Numbered from the stretch's first letter, positions 53,402 to 63,117 are shown. The stretch: DNA of 64,000 bases from an uncultured Pantoea sp. (GCA_913778495.1 CAJYVD010000035.1:62001-126000); one strand, 5' to 3'. A program made the numbers and translations. Notes: generated by a model not told the origin, from the letters alone.

Positions 53402-54403
53402 TCACGCGGAGGCGGCGATCGGTTGAGACGCGGCCAGCAGCTCCAGCGAGCGCAAGCGCGGCTGTGCCTCCGCCAGCGGCGTATCCACAATGAACTCCTC
53501 AATGCCGTAGCGCTGATGCAGCGCATCCAGCTGCGCATGCACCTGTGCAGCGTTGCCTTTGAGCAGTGAAGGCGTGCGCGGTTCGATGCGGTAATCGGTG
53601 TAGTTGCCCTGACGAACGTAGCGCTCGGCTTGTTCGAGGCTACCCACGTTAACGCTCGGCCCATTTTTCACGCTGACGTGGTAGAGGCGCAGCGTATCCA
53701 CCAGCAGATCGGCGGCGGCCGGGGAGTCCGCCACCACCACTTGCACGGCAACTAAGGCACGCTGACCGTGCGCACGCGCCTGGTAGTACGCCAGCACCTG
53801 TTCCATATGGTGCGGGTCGCCATTAAGATGGGCAGCAAACACGAACTGCCAGCCCAGCTCTGCCGCCAGTGCCGCGCTCTGCTCGCTCGCCCCCAGCAGA
53901 AAACGCTGCGCTAATCGCGGCGGTGCCGGCGTGGCACGTAGCCCCTCCTCATCGCCCTGCGCCGGGACATTGAGCCAGTTATCCAGCAGCGCCAGCTGCT
54001 GTGCGAAGTCGCCTTTCTCTTCCTGATGCACGCCGAGCTGCAGCGCACGCGTCGCAAGCGGCAGACCGCCCGGTGCTTTGCCGACACCGATATCAATGCG
54101 CCCCGGTGCGAGCGCGGCGAGCAGGTTGAAATTTTCTGCCACTTTGAAGGGACTGTAGTGCTGCAGCATCACCCCGCCTGAGCCGACGCGAATGCGCCGC
54201 GTTTGCCCGAGGATCCAGGCCATCAACACTTCCGGGGACGGACTGGCCAGCTGTGCGCTGTTATGGTGTTCCGCCAGCCAAAAGCGGTGAAAGCCCCAGC
54301 GCTCGGCGCACTGCGCAACATGCAGGGTGCGCTGCAGCGCCTCCGCGGCGCTCTCGCCCGGAGCAAGCGGGGATTTATCCAGTAGACTTAATCGGTATGA
54401 CAT
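53402..54403 (-). CDS. LLM-class flavin-dependent oxidoreductase (MsnO8-like)
   Basis: A 333-aa luciferase-like oxidoreductase of the MsnO8 type. It begins MSYRLSLLDKSPLAPGESAA (ATG 54401-54403, AGGG upstream); the frame is open seven codons further. Motifs WGFHRFWLAEHHN and PGRIDIGVGKAPGG are typical. First gene of the apparent six-gene unit with the NtaA-type enzyme, two receptors, GNAT, permease and ATPase. The exact substrate is unknown. Confidence 0.9.
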   Translation of the reverse strand: MSYRLSLLDKSPLAPGESAAEALQRTLHVAQCAERWGFHRFWLAEHHNSAQLASPSPEVLMAWILGQTRRIRVGSGGVMLQHYSPFKVAENFNLLAALAPGRIDIGVGKAPGGLPLATRALQLGVHQEEKGDFAQQLALLDNWLNVPAQGDEEGLRATPAPPRLAQRFLLGASEQSAALAAELGWQFVFAAHLNGDPHHMEQVLAYYQARAHGQRALVAVQVVVADSPAAADLLVDTLRLYHVSVKNGPSVNVGSLEQAERYVRQGNYTDYRIEPRTPSLLKGNAAQVHAQLDALHQRYGIEEFIVDTPLAEAQPRLRSLELLAASQPIAASA

Positions 54404-54885
54404 GCGCCCTATCCTGTTCAGCAATCAATGCCGACAGTGTTAAGCGCCAGGCTGGCAGGGGTAAAACATCATATTGTTGTATCAATACCCGGGAATGATA
54501 TAACGGTTATGCATGCGGTCAACAAGGAAATTAATATGTTTAAATTCAATTAATTAATCACAATTTTGCCGCTATTTTGATGAAAGAACCCTATCAATAG
54601 TTATTAGAATCATTTATGGAAATAAACTGCATAAATCGGCATTAAGCCTGTCATTCAGCGTGAGCGGCGCGATTTCCATGCGGCTGACACATCAACACGT
54701 CACAACGGCTCGGTGCCTGACAGCACGGCAAGGTCAATGCGAATTGTCCTTGATGCCAGTCTGCGCACCGGCTCCGAAATGCGTCACCATCACACTTTCT
54801 GAAAAAATAAACGCGCGCCGATTGCATCGCGCAGTCAATGGGTTACTGTTAAATTCTTGTAAAAATTGTAAGCAAAAGGATCTGT
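54404..54885. promoter_or_regulatory. Divergent intergenic region, importer clusters
   Basis: 482 bp between the flavin oxidoreductase gene and the iron-type binding-protein gene. AT-rich at 54520-54650. Promoters for both units are expected; no coding frame is convincing and I could not find a clear Fur box. Confidence 0.45.
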
Positions 54886-55974
54886 ATGAATACCTCTCTG
54901 CGTTTTCTGACCCTTTCTGTGCTGGCAGGTCTCTCTTTATCTGCGTTCGCCGCAGTGCCTCCGGGCTATCCGGCGGACTACCAAAAAACCATTGATGCCG
55001 CCACCAAAGAGGGAAAAGTGGTGGTGTATTCCACCACCGATACCAAAGCGGCGGGTCCACTTATCAAAGGTTTCGAAGCGTTATATCCCGGCATCAAAGT
55101 CGAATATAACGATATGAACAGCACCGAACTATATAACCGTTATATCAGCGAGCAGGCGTCAGGCAGTACCAGCGGCGATGTGGTGTGGAGTTCCTCAATG
55201 GATACCGCACTGAAGTTAGCCACCGATTACGCCGCCGAATATGCCTCACCTGAAATTAAACACATTCCTGAATGGGCGGTGTGGAAAGAGAGTGCCTACG
55301 GCACCACCTATGAGCCGGTGGTGTTTATCTACAATAAAAAATCGATCCCGGCCAATCAGGTTCCGGATTCCCACGCCGCGCTGGCGAAATATATCGCCGC
55401 CAACGCGGAGAAATTTAAGAATAAAGTCACCACCTACGATATCGAAAAATCCGGATTGGGTTTTATGCTGACGGTGCAGGACAGCAAAGTGGACCCGCAA
55501 TATAAGCAGCATCTCGCGGATATGGCCAAAGGCGGACTGACGGTGCAGTCTTCTACCGGGACCATGATGGAGCGCGTCTCATCGGGTGAGAATCTGATTG
55601 GCTATAACATCCTCGGCTCGTATGCGGAAGCGCGCGCCAAAAGCGATCCGGGTTTGGGTATTTCCTACCCGAAAGATTATGTGCTGGTACTTTCGCGCGT
55701 GTCCTTTATTACCACTGACGCGCAACATGAGAATGCCGCGAAATTGTGGCTCGATTATGTGTTGTCTGAAAAAGGGCAAAGTATTCTTGCCAACCAGGCC
55801 GATATTCCCTCGCTGCGTGACGACATAGAAGGGAATAACGACATTAAAGGCATGAGCAAAATGCTGGGTGAGGCGCCAAAACCGATACACGTTGATGAAT
55901 CGCTGCTGGAATACCTTGAGCCTGCCAAGCGGCTGGACTTTATAAAACAATGGCGCACCGCCGCCGGAAAATAA
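54886..55974 (+). CDS. Ferric-iron-type ABC transporter substrate-binding protein
   Basis: A 362-aa periplasmic binding protein with a signal peptide (MNTSLRFLTLSVLAGLSLSA, cleavage after AFA). Motifs EGKVVVYSTTDTKAAGPLIK and YPGIKVEYNDMNSTELYNRY, and DVVWSSSMDTALKLATDYA, mark the AfuA/FbpA-like group of iron(III)/organophosphate receptors. First gene of a three-gene importer; a hairpin after it may keep its message level above that of the permease. The ligand could be ferric iron or a phosphorylated compound, because the group includes both. Confidence 0.9.
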   Translation: MNTSLRFLTLSVLAGLSLSAFAAVPPGYPADYQKTIDAATKEGKVVVYSTTDTKAAGPLIKGFEALYPGIKVEYNDMNSTELYNRYISEQASGSTSGDVVWSSSMDTALKLATDYAAEYASPEIKHIPEWAVWKESAYGTTYEPVVFIYNKKSIPANQVPDSHAALAKYIAANAEKFKNKVTTYDIEKSGLGFMLTVQDSKVDPQYKQHLADMAKGGLTVQSSTGTMMERVSSGENLIGYNILGSYAEARAKSDPGLGISYPKDYVLVLSRVSFITTDAQHENAAKLWLDYVLSEKGQSILANQADIPSLRDDIEGNNDIKGMSKMLGEAPKPIHVDESLLEYLEPAKRLDFIKQWRTAAGK

Positions 55975-55983
55975 TGACGCTTT

Positions 55984-56009
55984 AAGCGCCTGCGAAATAA
56001 CAGGCGCTT
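55984..56009 (+). terminator. Intercistronic hairpin after the binding-protein gene
   Basis: AAGCGCCTG, 8-nt loop, CAGGCGCTT. Perfect 9-bp stem, weak T-run. Probably a partial terminator or mRNA-stabilising structure that favours the binding protein. Confidence 0.65.
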
Positions 56010-56049
56010 CTTACCATCCTGTTATCCAAGCTGCAAACAAGGTTGGCCT

Positions 56050-57819
56050 ATGACCGGGTTACGTCGCAAATGGCAGAAAATGCCGCGCGCGTTAGTGGTG
56101 CTCATTACTGCTGTCGCCATTTACGTGCCGCTGATGTTTATTGTGGTTCAGAGTTTTCTCTCCGCACCGTTTTTTGCCAAGCGCAAAGAACTGACGCTGG
56201 ATTCCTTCGCGTTTATCTTTTCCGACCCTGATTTTTATCGTGCGTTGGAGTCCGGGTTTATTTTGGCGTTTGGTCTGGTATTTATTGCCATTCCTCTCGG
56301 CGGGATTCTGGCCTTTCTCATGGTGCGCACCAACTTGCCGGGGCGCAGAGTGATCGAGCCGCTGATTCTGGTGCCGATTTTCGTGTCGCCGATGGTGCTG
56401 GCGTTTGGTTACGTGGTGGCAGCCGGTCCGGTGGGCTTCTTGTCGCAGTGGGCTAATCAGCTGTTTGGCGTCGTGCCATGGAATATTTACTCCATGACCA
56501 GCATCGTGATCATCGCCGGATTAACGCACGTGCCGCACGCCTATCTTTATATTTCTGCCGCCCTGCGTAGCGTCAGCTCGGATGTGGAAGAAGCCGCGCG
56601 CAGCGTGGGTGCCTCACCGCTGCAGGTCATGACCTCGGTGAGCCTGCCGATGGTGCGCCCTTCTATTCTCTACGCGTGCGTCCTGCTGTTTTTCCTCGGG
56701 CTGGAAGTATTCGGCCTGATGCTGGTGCTGGGCGATCCCGAAGGCAACATGGTGCTGGCCACCTACCTCTACAAACTCACCAACAAGCTCGGTACGCCTT
56801 CGTATCATTTGATGGCGGCCGTGGCGGTCGTATTGATTTGCTTTACCGTACCGCTGGTGATGCTACAGCGCTGGCTGATGCGCACCTCGCACCGCTTCGT
56901 GACCATGAAAGGCAAGGCGTCACAGGCGCGCGCGCTGCCGCTGGGCAAATGGCGCTGGGTGGCGGGTGCCGTGGTGCTGGCCTGGTTGACTATCACCATT
57001 GGCGTCCCGCTGATTGGGGTAGTGCTGCGCGCGTTCATCTCGCACTGGGGCGTCGGCGTCTCACTGTGGGATGAAGTTTCACTGGCCACTTTCCACAGCA
57101 TTTGGGAGCAGCCCAATCTGCTGCGCGCCATCGTAAACTCCATGTTAATTGGGGTCATCGGCGGCGCCATTGCCGTGATCTGCTATCTGTTTGTGGGCAT
57201 TGCCATGCACCGTAAGCAGGACCACGTTACGCGCTTCCTTGACTACAGCGTGTTGGTTCCGCGCGCGGTCCCCGGCCTGCTGGCGGGCCTGGCGTTTCTG
57301 TGGGTGTTTCTGTTCGTGCCCATGTGGCTCGATCAATCGCTGAAAAACGGCTGGCTCTCCAGCTTGTCGATGGCGGATTGGCTGCGCGAGCACTTTATTG
57401 TTTGGCTGCGCTCGCTGCGTCAAACCATCTTCAGCGTATGGCTGGCCTATACCGTGGTGTGGATGGCTTACGGTCTGCGCCTGATCTCTTCGACGCTGCT
57501 GCAGGTCGGTCCGGAATTGGAAGAAGCCGCACGCAGCGCCGGTGCCACGCCAGGCCAAACCACGCGCCACGTGACGGTGCCGCTGTCACGCCACGGACTG
57601 GTGGGCTCGTGGCTGCTGATGTTCCTGATTTTTGAGCGGGAATATTCAACGGGCGTCTATTTGCTCTCTCCCGGTACCGAAACCATCGGATCAATGCTGG
57701 TGTCGCTCTGGTCGGCGGGCGCGATCGACATCGTGGCTGCGCTTTCTCTGATCAATATCGTGCTGGTGGTCGTTGGCCTCGGCATCGCCTTACGCTTTGG
57801 AGTGAAATTACATGACTGA
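56050..57819 (+). CDS. Ferric-iron-type ABC transporter permease (fused, 12-helix)
   Basis: A 589-aa inner-membrane permease with two fused binding-protein-dependent permease domains (about 1-290 and 300-589), as in FbpB/AfuB. Each half has its own ATPase-docking EAA loop: EEAARSVGASPLQVMTSVSL (about residue 180) and EEAARSAGATPGQTTRHVTV (about 490). Twelve hydrophobic segments are visible. The stop overlaps the ATPase gene by 8 bp. Complete. Confidence 0.94.
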   Translation: MTGLRRKWQKMPRALVVLITAVAIYVPLMFIVVQSFLSAPFFAKRKELTLDSFAFIFSDPDFYRALESGFILAFGLVFIAIPLGGILAFLMVRTNLPGRRVIEPLILVPIFVSPMVLAFGYVVAAGPVGFLSQWANQLFGVVPWNIYSMTSIVIIAGLTHVPHAYLYISAALRSVSSDVEEAARSVGASPLQVMTSVSLPMVRPSILYACVLLFFLGLEVFGLMLVLGDPEGNMVLATYLYKLTNKLGTPSYHLMAAVAVVLICFTVPLVMLQRWLMRTSHRFVTMKGKASQARALPLGKWRWVAGAVVLAWLTITIGVPLIGVVLRAFISHWGVGVSLWDEVSLATFHSIWEQPNLLRAIVNSMLIGVIGGAIAVICYLFVGIAMHRKQDHVTRFLDYSVLVPRAVPGLLAGLAFLWVFLFVPMWLDQSLKNGWLSSLSMADWLREHFIVWLRSLRQTIFSVWLAYTVVWMAYGLRLISSTLLQVGPELEEAARSAGATPGQTTRHVTVPLSRHGLVGSWLLMFLIFEREYSTGVYLLSPGTETIGSMLVSLWSAGAIDIVAALSLINIVLVVVGLGIALRFGVKLHD

Positions 57820-58882
57820 ATTATCGGTTGAAGGCCTGCACCTTACCTATGGCGACAATCCAGTGCTCAAGGGCGTTTCAATGCAACTGCGCAAGGGCGA
57901 AGTGGTCTCGCTACTCGGCCCCTCCGGCAGCGGAAAAACCACGCTGTTGCGTGCCGTGGCCGGACTGGAAAAACCCACCCAAGGCAAAATTACCATTGGT
58001 CAGCACGTGGTGTTTGACGGCACCCCCAAAAGTGAAGTGCCGGCGGAAGAGCGCAATTTAGGGCTGGTGTTCCAGTCTTATGCGCTGTGGCCGCACAAAA
58101 CGGTGTTTGAGAACGTGGCTTATCCATTGAAATTGCGCAAGGTGCCCACGGCTGAAGCCGCCGAACGCGTGCAGAGCGTTCTGGATCAGCTGGGACTCGG
58201 TCACTTGGGCAAGCGCCATCCGCATCAGCTCTCCGGCGGACAGCAGCAGCGCGTGGCAATCGGCCGCGCACTGGTCTATAACCCGCCGGTCATTTTACTG
58301 GATGAACCGCTTTCAAACCTGGATGCCAAACTGCGTGAGGAGGCGCGCGTTTTCCTGCGTGAACTGATTATCCGTCTTGGCCTCTCTGCGCTGATGGTGA
58401 CGCACGACCAAAACGAAGCCATGGCGATCTCCGATCGTATTTTGCTGCTCAATAACGGCGTAATTGAACAGCAAGGCACGCCGCAGGAGATGTACGGTCA
58501 GCCCACCACGCTCTTTACCGCCGAATTTATGGGCAGTAACAATCGCCTGCACGGCAAAGTGACGCACATCGAAAGCGGACGCGCGCGCATCGCGGGGGCC
58601 AGCTGGGCGCTGTGGGGGAAACCGAGCAGCAAGGTGCAGGTGGGCGATGACGCCACAGCGATCATTCGCGTGGAGCGAGTGCAGATCGCCGCGCTCAGTG
58701 AAGAAAACACGCTAGAACTGCCGCTGTTGACCAGTATGTATCTGGGCGACCGCTGGGAATATCTGTTCCGCACCGAAGGGGATGACTTCCCGCTGCGTGG
58801 CTACGGCAAAGATCGCCTGGGCAATCAGCGTTTCCGCATTGCCTTGCCTGCGGAAGACGTGTGGATTTTCCCTAAAGCGTAG
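57812..58882 (+). CDS. Ferric-iron-type ABC transporter ATP-binding protein
   Basis: A 356-aa ATPase of the FbpC/PotA/UgpC class. Walker A is GPSGSGKTT, the Q-loop region LVFQSYALWPHKTVFEN, signature [15 protein letters not shown] and Walker B VILLDEPLSNLDAKL. A C-terminal TOBE-like domain (about 240-356) is present. Overlaps the permease gene by 8 bp and closes the three-gene unit, followed by a terminator. Confidence 0.94.
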   Translation: MTELSVEGLHLTYGDNPVLKGVSMQLRKGEVVSLLGPSGSGKTTLLRAVAGLEKPTQGKITIGQHVVFDGTPKSEVPAEERNLGLVFQSYALWPHKTVFENVAYPLKLRKVPTAEAAERVQSVLDQLGLGHLGKRHPHQLSGGQQQRVAIGRALVYNPPVILLDEPLSNLDAKLREEARVFLRELIIRLGLSALMVTHDQNEAMAISDRILLLNNGVIEQQGTPQEMYGQPTTLFTAEFMGSNNRLHGKVTHIESGRARIAGASWALWGKPSSKVQVGDDATAIIRVERVQIAALSEENTLELPLLTSMYLGDRWEYLFRTEGDDFPLRGYGKDRLGNQRFRIALPAEDVWIFPKA

Positions 58883-58898
58883 TGCGGAACGGTTTTTA

Positions 58899-58936
58899 TA
58901 TCGGGCAGCGCCAGCAAGCGGTGCCCGATGTTTTTG
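58899..58936 (+). terminator. Intrinsic terminator after the importer operon
   Basis: ATCGGGCA (58900-58907), a loop rich in GC, TGCCCGAT (58922-58929), then GTTTTT. It lies 17 bp after the ATPase stop. Confidence 0.8.
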
Positions 58937-59000
58937 CCTGCCTCTTTACTTCGCCGTAAATTCCCGCATGCTGAGGCTTTCCCACTCACGACGCTCATTG

Positions 59001-59903
59001 ATGATTCACGTTAAACGTCGCTTTTCCGCGCTGCTGGGCGCGCTGTTTATCGCGGTTTTTCTGCTGTTGACCAACGGAAGCGCTTTTCTCGCATGGGCGC
59101 TGCAGGCGCAAATTCAACTCCACCGTTTGCTGGTCACGCACCTGCTGCAACTCAACAGCGGGCAACTGGCCGCGGGCGGATGGCTGGCGGGGGTGACATT
59201 CCTCTACGGTATTCTGCATGCCGTTGGGCCAGGCCACGGTAAATTTATCGTCTCCAGCTGGCTCAGCACCCATCAACCGCCGCGCGGCATCGCGCTGTGC
59301 GTACCGCTGCTGGGCAGTTTACTCCAGGGCGTCAGCGCGATCGCGTTTGTGTTTATTCTGGCGATCGGTTTCAACCTGACCACCGGCGATCTCAGTCAGA
59401 GCCGCTGGTATCTGGAAAAAGTCAGCGCCCTTTTTATTGCCGCACTGGGCGTGATGATGATCGTGAATACGTTACGCGCGCCTGCGCACCCGCACCACGA
59501 TTGTGGCCACTGTGGTCATTCGCATGGCGTGACAGCGTCACATCATGATTCATGGCGAACCTGGCTGGGGATTATTATTGCCACCGGCGTGCGTCCGTGC
59601 AGCGGCGCCCTGACGGTGTTGTTGTTTGCCAGCGTCATCGGCATTACGCGTTGGGGTGTGTTCGCCGTCATGACCATGGCATGTGGAACTGGGATCACGC
59701 TGGTGACGCTGGCCTGGTTTGTGCGCCATTTTCGCCAGCGCGCCGGCGAACTCTGGTTAAGCGACACGTCGCCTGGCGTGCAAAAAACCCTGACCTACCT
59801 GCGTGTGCTGGGTGGCGTATTGTTGATGCTGTTCGCGCTGGTGCTGTTTTTAACGGTGGTTCCCGTCAGCCCCAATGGCGACTATATTGCGGCGGGCTGC
59901 TAG
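59001..59903 (+). CDS. NicO-family nickel/cobalt-type transporter
   Basis: A 300-aa membrane protein with six predicted helices of the NicO (RcnA-related) family of Ni/Co and in some members Zn transporters. Metal-related motifs are LHAVGPGHGKFIVSSWL (first His cluster), a His-rich cytoplasmic loop HPHHDCGHCGHSHG and GVRPCSGALTVLL. I start at MIHVKRRFSA (ATG 59001) although no strong ribosome binding site is present; in-frame ATGs upstream overlap the importer end. It could import or export the metal. No periplasmic DUF1007 partner, seen with some relatives, is adjacent. Confidence 0.85.
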   Translation: MIHVKRRFSALLGALFIAVFLLLTNGSAFLAWALQAQIQLHRLLVTHLLQLNSGQLAAGGWLAGVTFLYGILHAVGPGHGKFIVSSWLSTHQPPRGIALCVPLLGSLLQGVSAIAFVFILAIGFNLTTGDLSQSRWYLEKVSALFIAALGVMMIVNTLRAPAHPHHDCGHCGHSHGVTASHHDSWRTWLGIIIATGVRPCSGALTVLLFASVIGITRWGVFAVMTMACGTGITLVTLAWFVRHFRQRAGELWLSDTSPGVQKTLTYLRVLGGVLLMLFALVLFLTVVPVSPNGDYIAAGC

Positions 59904-59947
59904 TTTGTGAAGGCGGGACGCACGGTGTGCGCCCCGCTGGTGCGGCC

Positions 59948-62119
59948 TCAGAAGCGGTAGCTGGCGGTCACGGAGACATTACGCGGCTCGCCATACACAA
60001 TGCCACCTTCGGCGGTGTTTTCATCGTAGGCTTTATCAAACAGGTTATTCAGATTGGCCTGCAGGCTGAGGTTGTGGGTGAGCGCATAGCGTGCGAACAG
60101 GTCGACACGGGCATAGCTGCCCTGACGTGCACGCCACGTGCCATTGCCGTCGGGGCCGCCGATGTCCTTATAGGTTTTCGCCTGCCAGTTAATGCCCCCG
60201 CCCAGCGTCAGCTTGTCGTACATTGGCAGACGATAGTGCGTGAAGAGATTAAAGGACGTGCGCGGCAGTTGGGTTTCCAGCGTATCTCCGTTACGGTCCT
60301 GCGCCAGATAGGTTGTCCCGCCAAAGGTCAGCTGCCAGTTATCGGTGATCGCGCCGTTCACTTCGAACTCCACGCCGCGGCTGACAACACCGCTTTTTCC
60401 CTCATATACGGTGATATTATTCACCACCTGGCCGGTAGCCACGCCCACGTTGTCCAATTCCGCGCGGAACACCGAAAGCGACGTGGTGAGACGGCTGTTG
60501 AACCAGTCCGACTTCACACCGGCCTCATAGTTTTTACCGATCACCGGCGACAGGAAACGACCAGACGCCGACTGCTTATCCTGCGGCTGGAAAACCGAGG
60601 TGTAACTGGCATAGGCCGACCAGTTATCGTAAAAATCCCAAATAATGCCGCCGTAAGGCGTGGTGTTATTCTTCTCAACCGCTGTAGTCAGGCTCTGACG
60701 CTGCCAGTTGGTGTAGCGCGCACCCAAAATCACATGCAGCGGGTCGGCAAGTGAAAGGCGCGTGGCGACGTAGGCTGACTTCTGGTGTACACGTTGTGAG
60801 TCCGCTGCGGGTTCGCGTGGGCTCCACGCTGTCTCCGGGAAATTGCCGTCATAATCATTAAAGTTACCCAACTCCTCGGCGGTGATATTGGCCCAGGCGC
60901 TGTAATAACGGTTGTCCTGACGGCTGTAATTGGCGCCGATCATCAGTTCATGCTGGCGACCCAAAAGCTCGTACGGACCGCTGGCGAAAGCATCAAGCGC
61001 ATCGACTTTTCGCTTGCCGGTGTTGTAGCCGGTGCCGCCAATAACGGGATAGTTCGCATAGGATGACGCGCCGAGGCCGCTGGTGCGGTCAAAATAGCCG
61101 TCCAGATAGAGCTGCTTGCTGTCCAGCAGCATCTCGTTGTGCGTACCGTTCAGCGTGAGATTCCAACCGTTGTCGAAGTTGTGTTGCAGATTCACAAAAA
61201 GTTTGCGGTTCTCTTTGTCGTTGTAAGCCCACTCGGGCGCCGTGTTGTAACCGCGTCTTAAATGAGTTTGCGCCCCGGAGGTATACCAGCGCGGCGTGCC
61301 TGCCCACATGGGAGAATCGGTGTTAACCTGGCTGAACTCATAGCCCACGGACAGCGTCGTGCGGTCGGTGAGATCGGCATCGACCACACCATAGATAAAT
61401 TTCTTCTCGAATCCGTAACGCTCAATAAAGCTGTTTTTATCTTCATAACCGGCGACGATGCGTCCGCGCACTGCGCCCTCCGGCGTTAAAGGCGCAGACA
61501 AATCGGCGACATAGCGCTGCTTGTCCCAGCTACCGTAGCTGGCCTGCACTTCACCGGTGGCCACTTTGCTGTCCGCATGCTTGCGCACCATATTAATCGC
61601 CGCCGACGGATTGCCAGGCCCGGTCAACAGCCCAGTCGCGCCGCGTACCACTTCAACACGCTCATACAGCGCCATGTCGCTCTGGGCGTCGCCCAAATTC
61701 CAACGGGAAGCAAACGTCGTGGGAATGCCATCAACCATGTAGTTGTCGATAAGAAAACCGCGCGCATAGTAATTGGTGCGATCCATATCTGAACTGATGC
61801 CGTGAATGCCGGTGGTGTTCTGCAGCACATCGTTTAACGACTGAAGCTGCTGATCGTCCATCCGCTGCTTGCTGACGAGCGTGACCGATTGGGGAATGTC
61901 GCGCGCGGTAAGCAACATTTTGGTGCCGGCGCGGGTTACTGGCACGCTGTAATCTTGCTCGGGCTGCGGAGACTGCGCGCTGCCGTCAACGGTTAACGTC
62001 TGTTCCGCCGGGGGCTGTTCGGCGGCCTGCGCAATACCGGATGCCACCAATAGCGCCAGCGCAGAGAGGCGTAGCCCGCTCTGCCACGCGCCGGCGACGT
62101 GCGCTTCTTGATAAGACAT
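59948..62119 (-). CDS. fhuE: TonB-dependent ferric-siderophore receptor, FhuE-like
   Basis: A 723-aa outer-membrane receptor for hydroxamate siderophores (coprogen, rhodotorulic acid, ferrioxamine class). A signal peptide (cleavage after AQA, about 33) precedes a TonB-box-like QTLTVDG, the plug (RDIPQSVTLVSKQRMDDQQL, RVEVVRGATGLLTGPGNPSA) and a 22-strand barrel ending in YRF with a terminal aromatic. Long stretches match E. coli FhuE (MVDGIPTTFASRWNLGDAQS; AINMVRKHADS). A Fur-like dyad lies about 90 bp upstream, so iron repression is expected. Complete. Confidence 0.92.
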   Translation of the reverse strand: MSYQEAHVAGAWQSGLRLSALALLVASGIAQAAEQPPAEQTLTVDGSAQSPQPEQDYSVPVTRAGTKMLLTARDIPQSVTLVSKQRMDDQQLQSLNDVLQNTTGIHGISSDMDRTNYYARGFLIDNYMVDGIPTTFASRWNLGDAQSDMALYERVEVVRGATGLLTGPGNPSAAINMVRKHADSKVATGEVQASYGSWDKQRYVADLSAPLTPEGAVRGRIVAGYEDKNSFIERYGFEKKFIYGVVDADLTDRTTLSVGYEFSQVNTDSPMWAGTPRWYTSGAQTHLRRGYNTAPEWAYNDKENRKLFVNLQHNFDNGWNLTLNGTHNEMLLDSKQLYLDGYFDRTSGLGASSYANYPVIGGTGYNTGKRKVDALDAFASGPYELLGRQHELMIGANYSRQDNRYYSAWANITAEELGNFNDYDGNFPETAWSPREPAADSQRVHQKSAYVATRLSLADPLHVILGARYTNWQRQSLTTAVEKNNTTPYGGIIWDFYDNWSAYASYTSVFQPQDKQSASGRFLSPVIGKNYEAGVKSDWFNSRLTTSLSVFRAELDNVGVATGQVVNNITVYEGKSGVVSRGVEFEVNGAITDNWQLTFGGTTYLAQDRNGDTLETQLPRTSFNLFTHYRLPMYDKLTLGGGINWQAKTYKDIGGPDGNGTWRARQGSYARVDLFARYALTHNLSLQANLNNLFDKAYDENTAEGGIVYGEPRNVSVTASYRF

Positions 62120-62210
62120 GGGTTTTCCTTACGAGGTATTTATTTTTTTGAAGTGAGGCGTCGCGCGTTCCCAAAGCCAACGCGTCGCGTCTGCCGCAAC
62201 CAGTAAAGCA

Positions 62211-62229
62211 AATGAGAAATATACTCATT
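62211..62229. promoter_or_regulatory. Candidate Fur box upstream of fhuE
   Basis: AATGAGAAATATACTCATT is a 19-bp imperfect palindrome that resembles the Fur consensus (GATAATGATAATCATTATC) in its AATGA/TCATT arms. Located about 90 bp before the fhuE start. Confidence 0.6.
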
Positions 62230-62710
62230 AAGATTTACATTGCAAGAATTTGTTACGCTTTCTCACGCAGCCTTGCGTCAATAAAACGGTTTATATTTCA
62301 ATTCATAAGCGTTCCTGAGAGCAGGTTCGCCCCGTTTACTGTGAACAGAATGACGAAAAAGTGGGCGGGTGTAGCCTAAAGGCGCTTAATCAGGCGAGGC
62401 ACGATAAGCGTTAAAATGTGCTTTATCGCGGGTGCTTAACAGTATGTGGCCGCAGTGTGGCACCGATCACCACGCGCGTAATAAAGAACGAGAATATAGG
62501 CCTTTTATTTTCACCGCAGAATTTTCAGCCAATATTTTGTGTGGCGCCGATGTCAATAGATAAGAATTGTCTTAGCGAGAACCTAATATCAATTAAGCTC
62601 AGGGCGATTATTTAAGGACAATTCTGCTAAAGCGAACATATTTTCATTTCAATAAAATTGCCGTAGAATGCGCCGCTTCATTTGAGTGGTAAAAGTATTA
62701 AGGGTTATTC
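62230..62710. promoter_or_regulatory. Intergenic region upstream of the H-NS-like gene
   Basis: About 480 bp without a credible gene. AT-rich parts at 62480-62700 and a TAGAAT -10-like box near 62664 make it the probable promoter region of the H-NS paralogue. No other element recognised. Confidence 0.4.
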
Positions 62711-63112
62711 ATGAGCGATGCACTAAAAGCATTGAACAATCTCCGCACGCTGCGTGCGCACGCACGTAGTATTGACGCTGCGGTATTAAATGAAATGCTG
62801 GAAAAGTTCGCCGTGGTTGTCGCAGAACGCCGTGAAGAAGCAGACGCGGAACAGGCTGCACTGCGAGAAAAAGAAGAGAAATTAGCGCTTTATAAAGAGA
62901 TGCTGCTCAATGATGGCATTGATATCAGCGATTTCGCACAATTACAGTCGGTTGAACCGAAGCCTAAAAATCGCCGTGCACCGCGTCCAGCGAAGTATAA
63001 ATTCCTTGATGAAAACGGTCACGAAAAATTCTGGACTGGACAAGGCCGCACCCCATCGCCGATTAAAACAGCGCTCGATGCCGGTGGTGCATTGGATGAT
63101 TTCTTAATCTAA
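62711..63112 (+). CDS. H-NS family nucleoid protein (H-NS/StpA-like paralogue)
   Basis: A 133-aa H-NS-type protein. N-terminal dimerisation helices (residues 1-65: LNNLRTLRAHARSIDAA, MLEKFAVVVAERREEAD), a charged linker with basic RRAPRPAKYKF, and the C-terminal DNA-binding domain with WTGQGRTPSPIK (about 108-119), whose QGR loop inserts into AT-rich minor grooves. Relative to E. coli H-NS the oligomerisation region is divergent and the C-terminus ends FLI without the final KQ. It may be StpA-like or an additional copy; synteny is insufficient to name it. It would be expected to silence AT-rich acquired DNA such as the exporter and Zorya regions. Confidence 0.92.
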   Translation: MSDALKALNNLRTLRAHARSIDAAVLNEMLEKFAVVVAERREEADAEQAALREKEEKLALYKEMLLNDGIDISDFAQLQSVEPKPKNRRAPRPAKYKFLDENGHEKFWTGQGRTPSPIKTALDAGGALDDFLI

Positions 63113-63117
63113 TTATT

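Noticed and set aside
54525..54560. Five-codon ORF after AAGGAAATTAAT in the importer intergenic region
   Set aside because: Too short and without a downstream attenuator structure; chance is more likely.
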